Both the position numbers and the translations under genes were made by a program. Shown here in pieces: positions 34,101-46,100 of a stretch of DNA of 64,000 nucleotides. Source of the DNA: Ciborinia camelliae. Taxonomy: Eukaryota > Ascomycota > Leotiomycetes > Helotiales > Sclerotiniaceae. The stretch spans positions 1 to 64,000 of the forward strand of contig JANPYM010000006.1 of assembly GCA_025890175.1 (NCBI GenBank). Reading direction: 5' to 3'. The notes under the pieces are model-generated. The model saw nothing but the letters and a program-made list of their open reading frames with translations, did no database searches and was not told where the DNA came from. Each line of letters begins with the position of its first letter. The first letter of the stretch is position 1.

Positions 34101-34726
34101 AATTGACAATTAATAATAATTGGCCGGTAACTTACCAAATGGTGGTGAGCCCCTCGAGTATGGACCACATAATCGAATGACAGCTACCTTGTCTAATTTG
34201 GTGGCATTTTGTTCCAGGACAGCATTCACAAATTGCTGTGGTGAAATCAAATCAGATATGAACGATCAATCATAGACTCGAAATGATAAGAAAAGATCTG
34301 CAGACACCGAAAGATAACCAAATATCTATACCCCCAAAAAGTACCAACTTGATAGTTTTCACTGACAATGTATCCGATATGATAGTAGAAGAAATCCATG
34401 GTTCTCAATTCGATATCCGAGGAAAGGATTGATCAAGAAAAATCAACTTACTGTCGTCCCAATCTTAATGAAATCTATGCTATCTTTGGAGATTTGAGCA
34501 CTTTTTATCACAGCAGCAATTGCTTGTTCAACACCATCTTGGATATCTGGTGTGGTTGGTGTTTTATGCCATGCCAAAACATTTTCATTTTGTAAAATTA
34601 CTGCATCCTAAAATTATTCATCATATCAGTAAATGATGATGGGAAAGATTGAATTATATCACCACCTACTGTATTTGTTCCCCCAACATCAATTCCGATC
34701 ACACATGAAGATATCCTGCAAGGCAT
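31120..34726 (-). CDS. Hydantoinase/oxoprolinase-DUF917 family protein, 986 aa, ten exons
   Basis: My model: complement of 34670-34726, 34452-34607, 34136-34235, 34010-34078, 33464-33962, 33178-33412, 32886-33128, 32235-32831, 32145-32188 and 31120-32080, all GT-AG, summing to 987 codons in frame. The N terminus has the ASKHA-type phosphate loop VIGIDVGGTNT and IGTTQFVNAV, followed by a Hydantoinase A core with SSGPTNSARGAALLAK and VVDVGGTTTD. The C-terminal part is a DUF917 domain (GGTEVF, NPINGKEA, GAPLGISDYKYG, RVSVIALKAPEVW). The family hydrolyses or activates cyclic imides or hydantoin-like compounds in an ATP-dependent way; the substrate here is unknown. Length fits fungal homologs. The intron at 34236-34451 is unusually long for this gene. 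Confidence 0.85.
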
Positions 34727-36627
34727 CCTGCCAGATAATTTTGGATGCTAAATGACTATAATATCGATGTTGATACTGAATAGAATATCACTAGTTTCAT
34801 ATAAAGGATATTGCCAGAAATAAAAGTAAATGTAAGGAGGGTATATAGGATGGGATGGGATGTATATTATTTTCGAGAAGAAGAAGAAGAAGAAGAGGAA
34901 GAGGAAGAAAAGGATGATATAATCTTCATATACCAGTAAACATAAACATACATGATCGAAGATTGAAGGTTTATTATATCAATCATTGGCGTACATAATA
35001 GTATCTTCTCCTCGCCTACAAGTGTAAGGATATCCTTTTTGGTAATATACCGTAGTGTTGGCGTAAGGTGAGCGAGCAATACACCTAATAAGGAGTGGGA
35101 ACCTTAAAATGACATACAGTAAGTAGGTACGTACCAGCACCGGTAAACTTATAGGGCTATCCGATGGCTTGCAAACAAAATCCGGGTTAGGTAGGTAGGT
35201 AGGTAGTTTTGGTAAATATATAATATGGGTGATATGGGAAGATATGGGTAAAATGCGTGATATGAGTGTGAGTGATATGGGAAAGTACTTATTAGAGTCT
35301 TAAAGGTATGTACTCTGTGCTCTGTGCGATGTATGTAGGTATATAGATAATGGCATGTATCATACACCGAAATTTTATCTTTCCGGTCTGAATAAAAATG
35401 ATATGACAAGAGTAGTACTGGGTAGGTAGGTAGGTAGTAGAGTGGGTGGTACAGCAAGCAAAGTAAAATACGGTAAATGAATAGAGTGGACGTCAAGAAA
35501 GAAAGGGTCTTGACTCTTGACTCTTGACTCTTTTGGTAGGATGGGCAGTACTAGTAGATTCTACTAGATATTAACGAATTGGAGGTTCTAAAAGGTTATG
35601 TAGTGGATAAATAAGTGGCATAATTGAGGGGCCTATGGTAGAAAAGATTTAATGAAACTCTTAGTCATGTTTGAAGAGAAATCAAAAATAGACGAGCATA
35701 AATGACTCGAAATGATCCTACCTACCTACCTACCCTACCTACCTAGCTACCTAGGGTCGCTACCGGTATCTAGGTAGGTACTCACTCAATGTTTTTAACA
35801 ACAGTAGTACCTACCTATGGAGTAGTTCCTGTCCAGGTTGTACTACTACTAACCTGACTGCTGGTCCTCGCTGGTCCTCACTCGCTCTTGCAGTCAGAAA
35901 GTAATTAAAAGTATAACTAATATACTCCGAGCCTCCGAGCCCCGAATATCCGACAGATTAAAATAAAGATGCCAAGTATTTCCCCTCGTCCGGAGTTTAC
36001 CATCTTGCGGTATGTGCTACACTGGCAATAAGCACAGAATACGTAGGTAATTACTACTTTTACATACTTATTACCTACCTCCCCTACCTACCTTACCTTG
36101 TAGGTAAATATCTTAATGGGTCAACGGCGACTCAACGGGAACTGTTCTTCACCTTACCCCCTAAAAGCTGTTCTTAGTGGAAATAATGTTTTTATTTACA
36201 AAGTACAGTAGACCTGAGCTTCCTTCCATTTCCCTTCAGGTTACTTCCTTACTTTTCTCTCTTTTTCTCCCAATCGAAGATACTTGAACTGGTCAAGATT
36301 CCAACAGTTACAATCAAAATTGTCGATAGTCCTCCTAATTGATCAGATGGGTTACATTGTGTATTTACCCCTACATAGATCATTCTAAGGACCAAACAGC
36401 TTGCATACCGTTCCCAGGGGATACTTCCATCGCCAGTAGAGCTCAATTTAGCCAATAGAATACCCCATACAGGCCTGTCGAAGTATCAACCAACAATCTG
36501 AGTTCCTTTTCCGGCTTCTACCAAGGTTTGATACTTAAATCTACCTCAGGCTTCTACCCCCATTCTTCCTCTTCTATCCACATCTCTTTAGCTTCATTTT
36601 ATAATTAGCCTTATCCATCTTCTCATC
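34727..36627. promoter_or_regulatory. 1.9-kb divergent intergenic region
   Basis: It separates the starts of the hydantoinase gene (-) and the Atg22-like gene (+) and must hold both promoters. It contains a GAAGAA microsatellite (34876-34912) and several TAGGTAGG/CCTACCTA runs (35188-35203, 35420-35437, 35719-35752). A minus-strand frame at 35149-35496 is tyrosine/leucine-rich and looks non-coding. Confidence 0.6.
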
Positions 36628-38498
36628 ATGGCGAGTGTGGAGCATGAGACCGTTGATAAGTTACCTTTTACTGCTGTGGGTGCTCCAGATCCTTATCAAA
36701 GAGCCGAAGATGGAACAATTGGGAATGGAACGATTGGAAGTGGAACAATTGGAACTGGAACCATCGGAACTGCATCCTCACATCATGGACATCAACAAGA
36801 TAAGGGACCACCTGCCACAAGGAAAGAAATTTGGTCATACTACGCATACTATGCTGGAAACAATGGAATCGGATCTTTTCAATAGTAAGTTCCTTACTGC
36901 CACTGCACTATGTTTTTTGCATAAAAATTACCTTAACGTACATTCTTTTACTGACTGAATTCCCTTCTCAGCTCAAGTCTTCTCTTTCAAAACTTGATAT
37001 ATCAAGCCGGCTTTAATCCAAATATTCTGCCATTGGGTAGCGCACCTTGCAGTGATGATAATCCTTGTCATGTCTTTTGGAATGGGAAATCAAAAGAATA
37101 TACATCAGTGGTGTTGATAGGCACAGGATTGACCTTCGTTTCACAAGCCATACTCTTCCTTTCGATAGGAAGTTTGGCAGATTTTGGAAACTGGAACCCT
37201 TGGGTTGTTAGAATGTTCTCCCTTATTACATTCGGTTTAGAGTTTGGATTCTTAGGAGTAAAATATGCATACCAATGGAGAATCGCTATGGCTCTTTATA
37301 TTCTTAGTAGTAAGTTTTCAATTTTGCCCTAGGAGTCTAAAGTATCTAACCTATCTCAGGTGTCACTTGGTGGGCTTCATACGTTTTTTTCAATGCGATA
37401 TTTCCCAAACTTGCTCACGATCTCCCCGAAATCCATAAAGCGAGAGAAGATTATGCGCAAGGCACATTGACAGAGGAAGAATACGAATACAAGTGCTCAA
37501 TTGCAAGGTCAAAGGTTATGAATATTAGTTATGGGTGGAATAATGTTGGATTCACAGTTTGTGGAGCTCTATCATTAGCTGCCCTAGCCGGAATTGGTGC
37601 AGATGACTCTACACAGAAGAACAATTGGGGATATTCTGTCTCGGTTGCTGTCACCACTGGATGGTGGGTTATTCTTGCTATTCCATGGTTTATCTGGGAA
37701 AAGAAACGACCTGGACCACCTTTACCCAAAGGAGACAATTACCTTTCCTTTGGCTTCAAGCAAACCTACTTCGCCGGAAAGCAAGTATGGAAGTTGAGAC
37801 AAACTTTCTTCTATCTGATTGCATTTTTCCTATTGGCAGATGGAGTCGCTACATTACTCACACTTGTCTCAATTGCACAAACACAAGTTGTAGAGTTCTC
37901 TGCCATCGAAAATACCTATCTCATCATGGTCCAAGGTGGTTCAACTACAATGGGAGTCTTCGGTGCTTATTATCTTCAAGAAAAGTTCAAGTTCCGTACC
38001 AAATCGATGCTCCAATTTTGTAATTGTGGTTGCGTGCTCATTGCTCTTTGGGGAATGGTAGGTATCTGGTCCACCAAATTTGGATTTCACAATGAATGGG
38101 AGTTCTGGCTCTTCCAAGCACAATATGGAATTACCCTAGGTGCTCAATTTCCATACGGACAAGCATTTATGGCAGAGTTGGTACCCAAAGGAAGAGAATA
38201 TTTATTCTTTAGTCTTTTGGGTATTGTATCAAAAGGGTCAGCATGGATTGGACCCATTGTCTCCAGTGCTATCGTTGATCATAATGGAAATCAATGGGCA
38301 GCTTTTCCTTTTGTGGCAGCTTTGATATTTGTCCCTACAGTTGCAATCTTTTGGATTAGTGAGTCGAAAAGTAGAGTTGAGTGTGCGGAATATTTGGAAA
38401 GAGAAAAGACGGATTTACAAAAGGTTAGGGATAATGAATCGTATAGAGGTAGACCTGGTTCTATGGAGAATAATAGGTTGGTCAAGAAGAGTACATAG
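36628..38498 (+). CDS. Atg22-like major facilitator, 577 aa, three exons
   Basis: Exons are 36628-36884, 36972-37309 and 37360-38498 (578 codons including stop). The N-terminal 60 residues are hydrophilic with a GTIGxGTIG repeat, then TRKEIWSYYAYYAGNNGIGSF begins the transporter core. About twelve hydrophobic segments follow; a cytoplasmic stretch LPKLAHDLPEIHKAREDY lies after the fourth. Family features of Atg22-like proteins (PF11700) are the WSYYxYxxxNNGIG opening and the GxTLGAQFPYGQAFMAELVPKGRE region. In yeast Atg22 exports amino acids from the vacuole during autophagy. Many filamentous fungi have several paralogs of unknown substrate and this could be one of those. The tail is charged, ending VKKST. 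Confidence 0.85.
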
Positions 38499-39726
38499 TA
38501 GGACTTCCAGGGCGAAGTTAGTTATGATAATAATTTCTATTGTTAATGAATGAATTTTTTACCTACTGCTGATGTATATATATACCCACCTAGGTACTTG
38601 ACCTTTACAGCTTTAAAGATATGATATTTAGATACCATTTTTCATTCATACATAATCACTGATCGTTACCTGTGATGACGACCATATATGCATACATACA
38701 GACTGGGTACTAGGTTTTAAATCCAATCCATGCCTTATCCATCAATCCATCGGATTCACAGATCTTCTATGGATTTCCTTCCAGATCTTCCGCGGACCTC
38801 CTTTCTACCTTCCGGTCTTTACGATTATTCAAGATTGAATTTTTTTCCAGCAGCAATGCCACCCCCGCATCAATTTGAAATATTGAAGGCTTGACCAATA
38901 ATAATATATATAACGGATGTATAATGGAGTAATTCGTTCGAGGCTTAGAGATTGAAAGTATAAATATTGGAGAATTAGAAATCAAGTTGAAACTTGAACC
39001 CACTTGGATGATTATCAAAGCAAAAGACCATCCGCGGTACAGAGTACTGAGTACGAAGAACTCAAGATGATGATTTGACTTTTTAGTTTTGATACCTATA
39101 TAAATGGTAAAAAAGATGAGAGGGGGAGAGAGTGAAACGTTAAGAGCCATGAAATGACCTTGATATATACAAAATATAAAGTGATTCATGTAAATTATTA
39201 TAATATCAAATAATATATCTCTTTTTCGTCTTTTCATTCAAAGTAGATGAATAAATATATTATTTTACTCCTTTTTTCCTGGATCCTTTTCAGCTCACAC
39301 TCTCAATATATCCGTAACCGGTAAATATCTAATTGATCTCCTTCGGGACCGCGCTCACCCAATCAAAAATCTTGTAAAAGCTTCAAAAGTGGCACTGTCT
39401 TACATATCCTTATTCTATTCTTCTTAAAGTAAAGCTTATAGCGTAAGCGCCAGGTTACTCGCTCATGCTCGCTCGTACCTACTCGGTCCTACCTACTACC
39501 TACTCTCTCGTGGTTGATTGATCGACAAGCAAAATAGCAAGAGCAAGATCAACCTCGAGAAAGTGGACTCGTTTTTTGCCTTTCCAACTACATTGAACCG
39601 TCAACCAACGTCGCCGCAACTTGAAACCAACAATCTCAACCACAACCTCATACACACGATAATTACCCCTTCATTGATATGTACAAAGGGAAAACAAAAT
39701 TGAATGCCTCCGATACCAACGTAAAT
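38499..39726. other. Intergenic, promoter of the Zn2Cys6 gene
   Basis: No supported gene. A short out-of-frame ATG (39704, six codons) precedes the start at 39727 and could act as an upstream ORF. A minus-strand frame at 38767-39237 has no coding signature. Confidence 0.5.
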
Positions 39727-41574
39727 ATGGCTCCGGGAATGGGGATTAAAGCCCCTGTACCTCGAACAAGAACAGGTCCGTTCACGTTCCTTCAAGTCAA
39801 TCATGAATGCTCAATCATCAATCGTTCATCTCGACATATAACACATGACATGATATGATATCATTATTATCCCTTTTCTCGACTATCAATTCTGACATTC
39901 TGATATTCTGACACATCAAAGGTTGTTTAACATGTCGAGCACGGAAAGTTAAATGCGATGAAGGGAAACCAGATTGTGGTCGATGTATTCGACTTCAACG
40001 AGATTGTAAATGGAGTACTCCTCCAGCTCACATGCTCGCAACTACATCTCATGGTCATGGACTTTCCAGTACTAGTTCACTACCTACCACTCAACAACTT
40101 GCCCTTGGAAAAACACGGATCCCAAAAGACTCCTTCGTCATTGAATTTCCTAATATTGATAAGACTACCATGCCATATATTCATCATTTCGTGGGGTTTT
40201 GTACAAGGTTCTTGGCTTATGCGAATGATGATGAAGGTAATCCTTTCAAAGAAGAATTAGTACCATTTGTCACGACTAGTCCGGCATTATTACATAGTAT
40301 TATTGCAGTGGCGGCGGGACATATGAGTAGAACTGATAAACAGCATGAGGTTAAGGCCACAAAACATTATTCCATGGCTTTGAGGGAGCTTAATGCTGCA
40401 TTATGTGATTCTTCAGTTGCAAAGCAAAATTCTACATTGGGAGCTTGTCTTTTACTATGTGTTTATGAGGTAAAACTCATTTCAATATTCTTACACGATG
40501 GGTTACCCGGCTTACAAATGACAGATATCACATTCAGATAGAGGTTTATGGATAGAGCACCTTAAGGGTGCGAGAGATCTTATCTTATATCGAGGTGGTC
40601 CTAGAACCTCGGATTTTCTCACAAGATTTTTTGCACTTCTTGATGTTTCCGGATCTCTATGGGCAGGACAAGGTCCTTTATTGCCAGGAAATTATTGGCT
40701 CGAAGATGCTCCAACACAATCTACAAGTCCAAAGCTAATTGGCGATTCCTCCACGTCAACAGAACCAGCTTTAAATTGGCCATATTATGACCCTGGTGGT
40801 GTTATGACAGGGGAATTTCACATGTTCATGGTATTCATGGCCAAGTTATCTCGTCTATCCAGTCGTTCTTTGACACAAACTTCCGCTGAAGAACAAATCA
40901 TCATTAAACAAGAAGCCATCGGAATCAAAGAAGAAGTTCAAGTCTGGTGGCAAAATTGTCCTTCTATACTCCGGGATCTTTCAAATGATTGGCGACGACA
41001 ACCTCGCGAAGTTAAACTTACAGTCGCGGAAACTCTCGAAGCGGAAGCTTTCTCCAGTACCAAAGCTTGCATGTACGGTTGCATTCTCTTCATTCATCAT
41101 ATTATTAATCCAGTAGGAGAACAACCACAATCTCCAGAGGTTACAGAGGCAATCAAACAGGTCCTAGATATTGCTTCTGAGACACCGGAAGGATATGGAT
41201 TAGAGATGGGTTTATATTATGGATTATTTGCAGCGGGAGCAAATATCTTTAATGATTGGGGAGTAGAAGACCTTGTGAGGAAGAAGTTGAAGGCGGATAC
41301 TAGGATTGCTCTTTATGTGAGTTTTCCTGGGTAGAGGGGGGGAAGATGGAGCGTAGGGGGAGTTTTTTGAAATGATGCTAATAGAGATATAGCATGCTGA
41401 TCGAGCTTTGGAATTACTGGAAATACTTTGGAGAAGGCAACATCAATATGAACGAAAATTTGATTGGAGAGAAGTTCAACAACAAATGGGCATTCACATG
41501 TAAGTCTTGATATCTGACAGCTAATTTTACTTTTGAAGTTTTATTAACAATATTTCAGATTTATTCTTGCTTGA
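39727..41574 (+). CDS. Zn2Cys6 transcription factor with Fungal_trans_2-like domain, 503 aa
   Basis: Exons are 39727-39775, 39922-40469, 40525-41316, 41393-41499 and 41559-41574 (504 codons in frame). After a short basic leader (APVPRTRTG) comes the binuclear zinc cluster CLTCRARKVKC then DEGKPDCGRC, residues about 18-43, with all six cysteines present. A linker and then a helical regulatory region follow (PYIHHFVGFCTRFLAYAND; GLWIEHLKGARDLILYRGG), as in the Fungal_trans_2 group. The third exon must begin at 40525 (IHSxDRGLWI-type junction), since the next AG gives a stop. The short terminal exon encodes only FILA. It acts in the nucleus; the target pathway is not evident, although the EasG-like reductase 450 bp downstream is a candidate. 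Confidence 0.8.
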
Positions 41575-42020
41575 AGGGGCTTTTTTTTCTGAGGGATATA
41601 AAAATTTGATGACATTAACGACATTAACGATATCAACATTAAACATTATTAAACAAAAAGTTTATTCGAAATCAGCTCCAAAATGGCCAGAATTGCGGCA
41701 GGACCGGAGTTCGCCACCAAACGGATGGGTAAAGTGGTCCGGTTTCCTGCGGGTCTGCGGCAAAAGAGACTAAAGTCATGAACATGCATTGGTGTGACGA
41801 TCACGCATATACGCAGGAACTTTACTGGGATTAAAATATGTTAGTGATCTGATCTTTCTCAAATGAATCCTTTTGATAGGTTTCATTTTCGGTCCAACTC
41901 CACCTCGAAAATTAGTCAAGGATATAAAATTCTAAATGTACGAATTCGCATTCGGATTCAAAGCTTTCAACCAACCATTGCAAAGACATAGACGAATCCC
42001 ATAATCGCACATTTGGAGAA
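41575..42020. other. Spacer between regulator and reductase
   Basis: No gene. It holds a short ACGACATTA/ACGATATCA repeated tract (41613-41640) and a GC-richer stretch at 41680-41765. Presumably terminator of the first gene and promoter of the second. Confidence 0.5.
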
Positions 42021-43136
42021 ATGGACAAAAGTCAAAACAAGGGAACCGAGTTTCGGATCAAGAACGAGAATATGGACAAGCCTACTATCTTACTTCTTGG
42101 CGGCACCGGAAAAGTCGCCCGACGAATCACTCCTCTCCTCTCTATCAATGGATATCACGTTATTTTAGCATCCCGTTCTGGATCATCTCCTGCATCACTA
42201 CCAAATACCAAAGGGGTAAAATTTGATTGGTTGGATTTGAATACCTATGACAATCCCTTCATCCCAACTAGCGAGAATGTCGAGACGAAGAGAAATTCAA
42301 TCGATGCAGTTTTTATGATCGCTCCTCCGGTTCTTGATTCGTTTCCACTAGCCAAAAGGTTTATTGATGGAATGATTGAGAGGGGAGTAAAAAGAATTGT
42401 ATTTCTGAGTGGGAGTATTCAACATTGCGGGGACGGACCAATTTTATCTAAAATATCGGACTATATAAAGGGAAAGGGGAGGAAATCCGAAAGGGGTGAG
42501 GAGTCAAATGATTCTGATTCTGATTCCAAAACTGTGGAATGGACGATATTAAGACCCAGTTGGTTTATGGAGAATTTTTCCGAAATGCACCACGTATACA
42601 CGATTCGAGATGAAAATCGAATTGTTTCGGCAACAGGTAGAGGGAAAATACCTTTTGTGAGTGTAGAGGATATTGCAGTTGTGGCTTATAAAGCTCTTAT
42701 TGGTTGGAGACATGATGATTTTAGAAGAGGGTTAGGGGAGAGAGAATTATCTTTAAGGGGGAGTCAGTTGTGGTCTTATGATGAAGTCGCAAGACTCTTG
42801 ACGAAGAGATTGGGAAGAGAAATTAAGCATGTGAATATGGAGGAGAGGGAGGTTGTAAAGGGGATGGTGGAGGGAGGCGTGGAGGAAGAGTTGGCTATTG
42901 TTTTGGTGGAACTTGATTGTGCGGTTGAGAGGGGTGAGGAGGCTCTGTTGGGTGGGGATTTGGAATGGGTTATTGGGGGAAGGAGAGGGGGTTTGCTGAT
43001 TATGTTGAAGAGTGTGTGGGGAGAGGGGTATGGAGTATTAAATAATAGGGAGAGGGAAGGTGGTTGGAGAGTGGAGGTGGTTGAATCCTGGACGTTGGGT
43101 TTGGATTGTCAGTGTCATTTCCTGATTGAAGGTTGA
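42021..43136 (+). CDS. NmrA/EasG-like NAD(P)-binding oxidoreductase, 371 aa as read; C terminus frameshifted
   Basis: Single exon. The Rossmann nucleotide-binding motif LLLGGTGKVARRI lies at about residues 23-36, after an N-terminal tail that may be cut by a second Met at 18. Further family marks are AVFMIAPP, RIVFLSGS, TILRPSWFMENF and a YDEVARLL helix, as in atypical SDRs of the NmrA/ergot EasG/FgaFS group. The frame as read continues to 43136 with an unlikely tail. Shifting by one base at the G5 run 42987-42991 gives GFADYVEECVGRGVWSIK and a stop at 43043-43045, the usual end for this family. So either a base is missing in the assembly or the allele carries a frameshift. The substrate is unknown. 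Confidence 0.8.
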   Translation: MDKSQNKGTEFRIKNENMDKPTILLLGGTGKVARRITPLLSINGYHVILASRSGSSPASLPNTKGVKFDWLDLNTYDNPFIPTSENVETKRNSIDAVFMIAPPVLDSFPLAKRFIDGMIERGVKRIVFLSGSIQHCGDGPILSKISDYIKGKGRKSERGEESNDSDSDSKTVEWTILRPSWFMENFSEMHHVYTIRDENRIVSATGRGKIPFVSVEDIAVVAYKALIGWRHDDFRRGLGERELSLRGSQLWSYDEVARLLTKRLGREIKHVNMEEREVVKGMVEGGVEEELAIVLVELDCAVERGEEALLGGDLEWVIGGRRGGLLIMLKSVWGEGYGVLNNREREGGWRVEVVESWTLGLDCQCHFLIEG

Positions 43137-46100
43137 GGGAAAAATGAAAAGGAAGTCTGAATATTCAACGATTATGATTATGATTATATTCATCACCACA
43201 GGACCAGATTCCGATCTTATCTTGACTCATGACCTGTGTGTATATATACTTATGACTGACTATATTTAATCTTGAAGTTGTTGAATATCATACATGCAAT
43301 ATAATATGACGAGATTAAATGAAGTTAGGTAGGCAAGGTAAGAACCTAATTCCACTCCGACTCGAATATGAAGAACCCTTGTCCTTCCTTCCCCGATCAA
43401 ATAATTGAATTTCACTTGCCTGCCTATTTGCTTTTGTAGGTTTTTGAATTCTTGATTAATCTTAAGGGGTAGATGGTAGATGGTAGATGGTAGATGGTAG
43501 ATGGTACATGATTGTTTGGTTGCTTGCCTCAGTTCCTGTGTTGGGTACTTGAATACTTCGGTATTCGTTATAATGAGGATGTTAGGACTCGGAGGAGAAA
43601 TTTGAAAAGTTATGGAGTAGAGTTAGGTAGCATAGGTGGGAGAATTGATATGGTTGGTTGCTTGATTGCCTCAGTGCCTGTGTTGAGTATTTGGTATTTG
43701 TTAAGAAAGTACGGACGGAGTAAATGTATTATAGTATTGTATTGTAAGGTAGGAGGAGAGAACTTGAAAGTTTTGGATAGGAGAGTAGGACGGAGTGGAG
43801 CGGAATAGGGTGAGAGGATAGGGTGGGATAACTGGTTGCTTGCTTAGATTTTCTTGATATAAAATAGTTCTACATACACTAGCTCGATACACAATAATAA
43901 TAACTACAAAAGATTTTCATGTATATCTTGAGAGTATGTATAGAAAATTAGGAAGGGAAGGGGGGAGATGGGGATGGAGTCAAAGAGAAGAAGAGAAAGC
44001 ACTGTCAGATAATGTTTAAAAGTCTAGGCTAGGGGGCATACAGTAGTCTTTATATGTATAAATGAGGAGAGATGTTTTCATATTCAACACATGGGGATGG
44101 GGCGAGATGGAGATAGGAATGAAAATAGAGAATGGAAACAAAGATGAAGAAAAGTAAAAAGTGAATTAAAAATATGCTCTTTCCAGAACATTACAATACC
44201 TACCTATGTACATAGGCCAAGCAAACCATGAAAAAAATATATATATCTCGATTAAAAAAGGGGGTGGGGAGAGGGCTATTTTACACTTGATTTGTATTTA
44301 GTAGAGATTTATTTTGGTATGAATATCCTCATTTTTCATCTCATCACTATCAAATATTCGATATAAACAAATAAATAAATAAATGCACGGTCGCAACTTT
44401 CCCTCCGCCATCATGCCCCTCAACAGATATTGACTCACAGATGAGATAATCTGATGGATGAGATGAGATTATGACTCTTTTGTTTTTGTTTTTACTTATT
44501 TTAATCCTTTTATTCCTTTCTTCTCTTTTGTACCAACATCATTGATGGCGATGAATATTTATCGTTGAAGTCAACATTCAATTCATTCATTCGCCGCCAT
44601 ATCATCTAATGAATGCATTGGGTCCAAGTGGACAAAACCATGTCTCTGGAATAGTTACCAGATAATGAGTTGGAACTTGAAAGTCTATGCCGAAGATCAG
44701 AAAAGTATCAAGTCCTGCAAGCACATTATAACATCATTCAGCATCACTTTATATCATTTCTCCAATCACATATGAATGATATGAGAGTGATGTCAATTGA
44801 GCATGGAGATTCGACATCAATGATTCATTTCAAGTTCCAACCACTCAACTCTCTATCAAATATTTCAGATGAGATGAGATGAGATGAGATAAGAAGTCCA
44901 CTTGTACCTCCAACGGAGGAGTTACCTGATCAATCCAAACAATATACTACAGTACATACCCTCGTGGGTATATGTATGTATTACATTCCTTCACATGCAA
45001 GTCAGAAGTTAAACCCCAGAGATGCATCCATCACGGACATGGTAGGGGTATGATTACTAGGTGCTTTTGAATGGGAATCATTTGATTGATTGAATACAAT
45101 ACATAATTCGATCAATCTTTACGCCACTTTGATATATTGCCTTGTCAGCTTCAAGTTCAGAAAATAAGCGCCGGATAACAATAACCTGTTACCTGCTGTC
45201 TAGCTAGAGAAAAATAAGTAGAAACAAGCACATAAGGCTTTTCAGCCTTCAGCCTTCACCGAGTTGGCGTGGAATTTCAAATTGATGATGATCTCGGTGA
45301 AAGATATCTTGTGTCATATCGTATCGTATCATACCCACCACATCTTTTCTCTTGGCAATTCAGTGTAACATCGTGCTGTATGGCATTCCAACTTCCAAGA
45401 TTCTCAAGGAAAACCTTCGAAAGCTTCGCCTCGGTCTTGCATATTTGTACTGCCAGTGTGCCTCCTTGAGGAACTTGGGTGGACATGATTGTTCTTGAAT
45501 CTAGAATCTTGATAAGTTGATACGAATGTATGTATTATGAAGGGATTAGATGAATGAAGTTGGAACTTGGATGAGATTTATGGGGTTGACCGTTGATCTC
45601 TATCTTTGCTCCACACATTTCTTATCAATATCAATGACCTAAACTCACCCCTTCATCTCACCATATCATGCATATTGCATTTCATCTCATCTCATCTCAT
45701 CTCATGTTCGGAAAAATGGTAAATTCACTTCACTGCATACCTAGGTAATGAACCTTTCTAGAGTACAATTGAATTATTGCATTGCATCTCGTACCTGCGT
45801 TTTGTACCTGGTATGTAAGTATTTATATATCTATTATTAGATACTAGGTACGGACGTCGGACTCCGGAGTAGATACATGTTGTGTACAATAGATATTCAA
45901 AATTCAAAATAATACAATAATAATATAACAATATCTCCCCAGTATTTCATTATGCGTACTCCACATCTCATTTCCTTATCATAACCTACAAAAAGAGGCG
46001 AGAATTGCCCAGGTGTACTCCCATCTCGGTCCAAGATACCCCATCTGATATCAACCTTTCTAAACGCCTTGAACGCCATAAATTATAAATTATTTTTATA

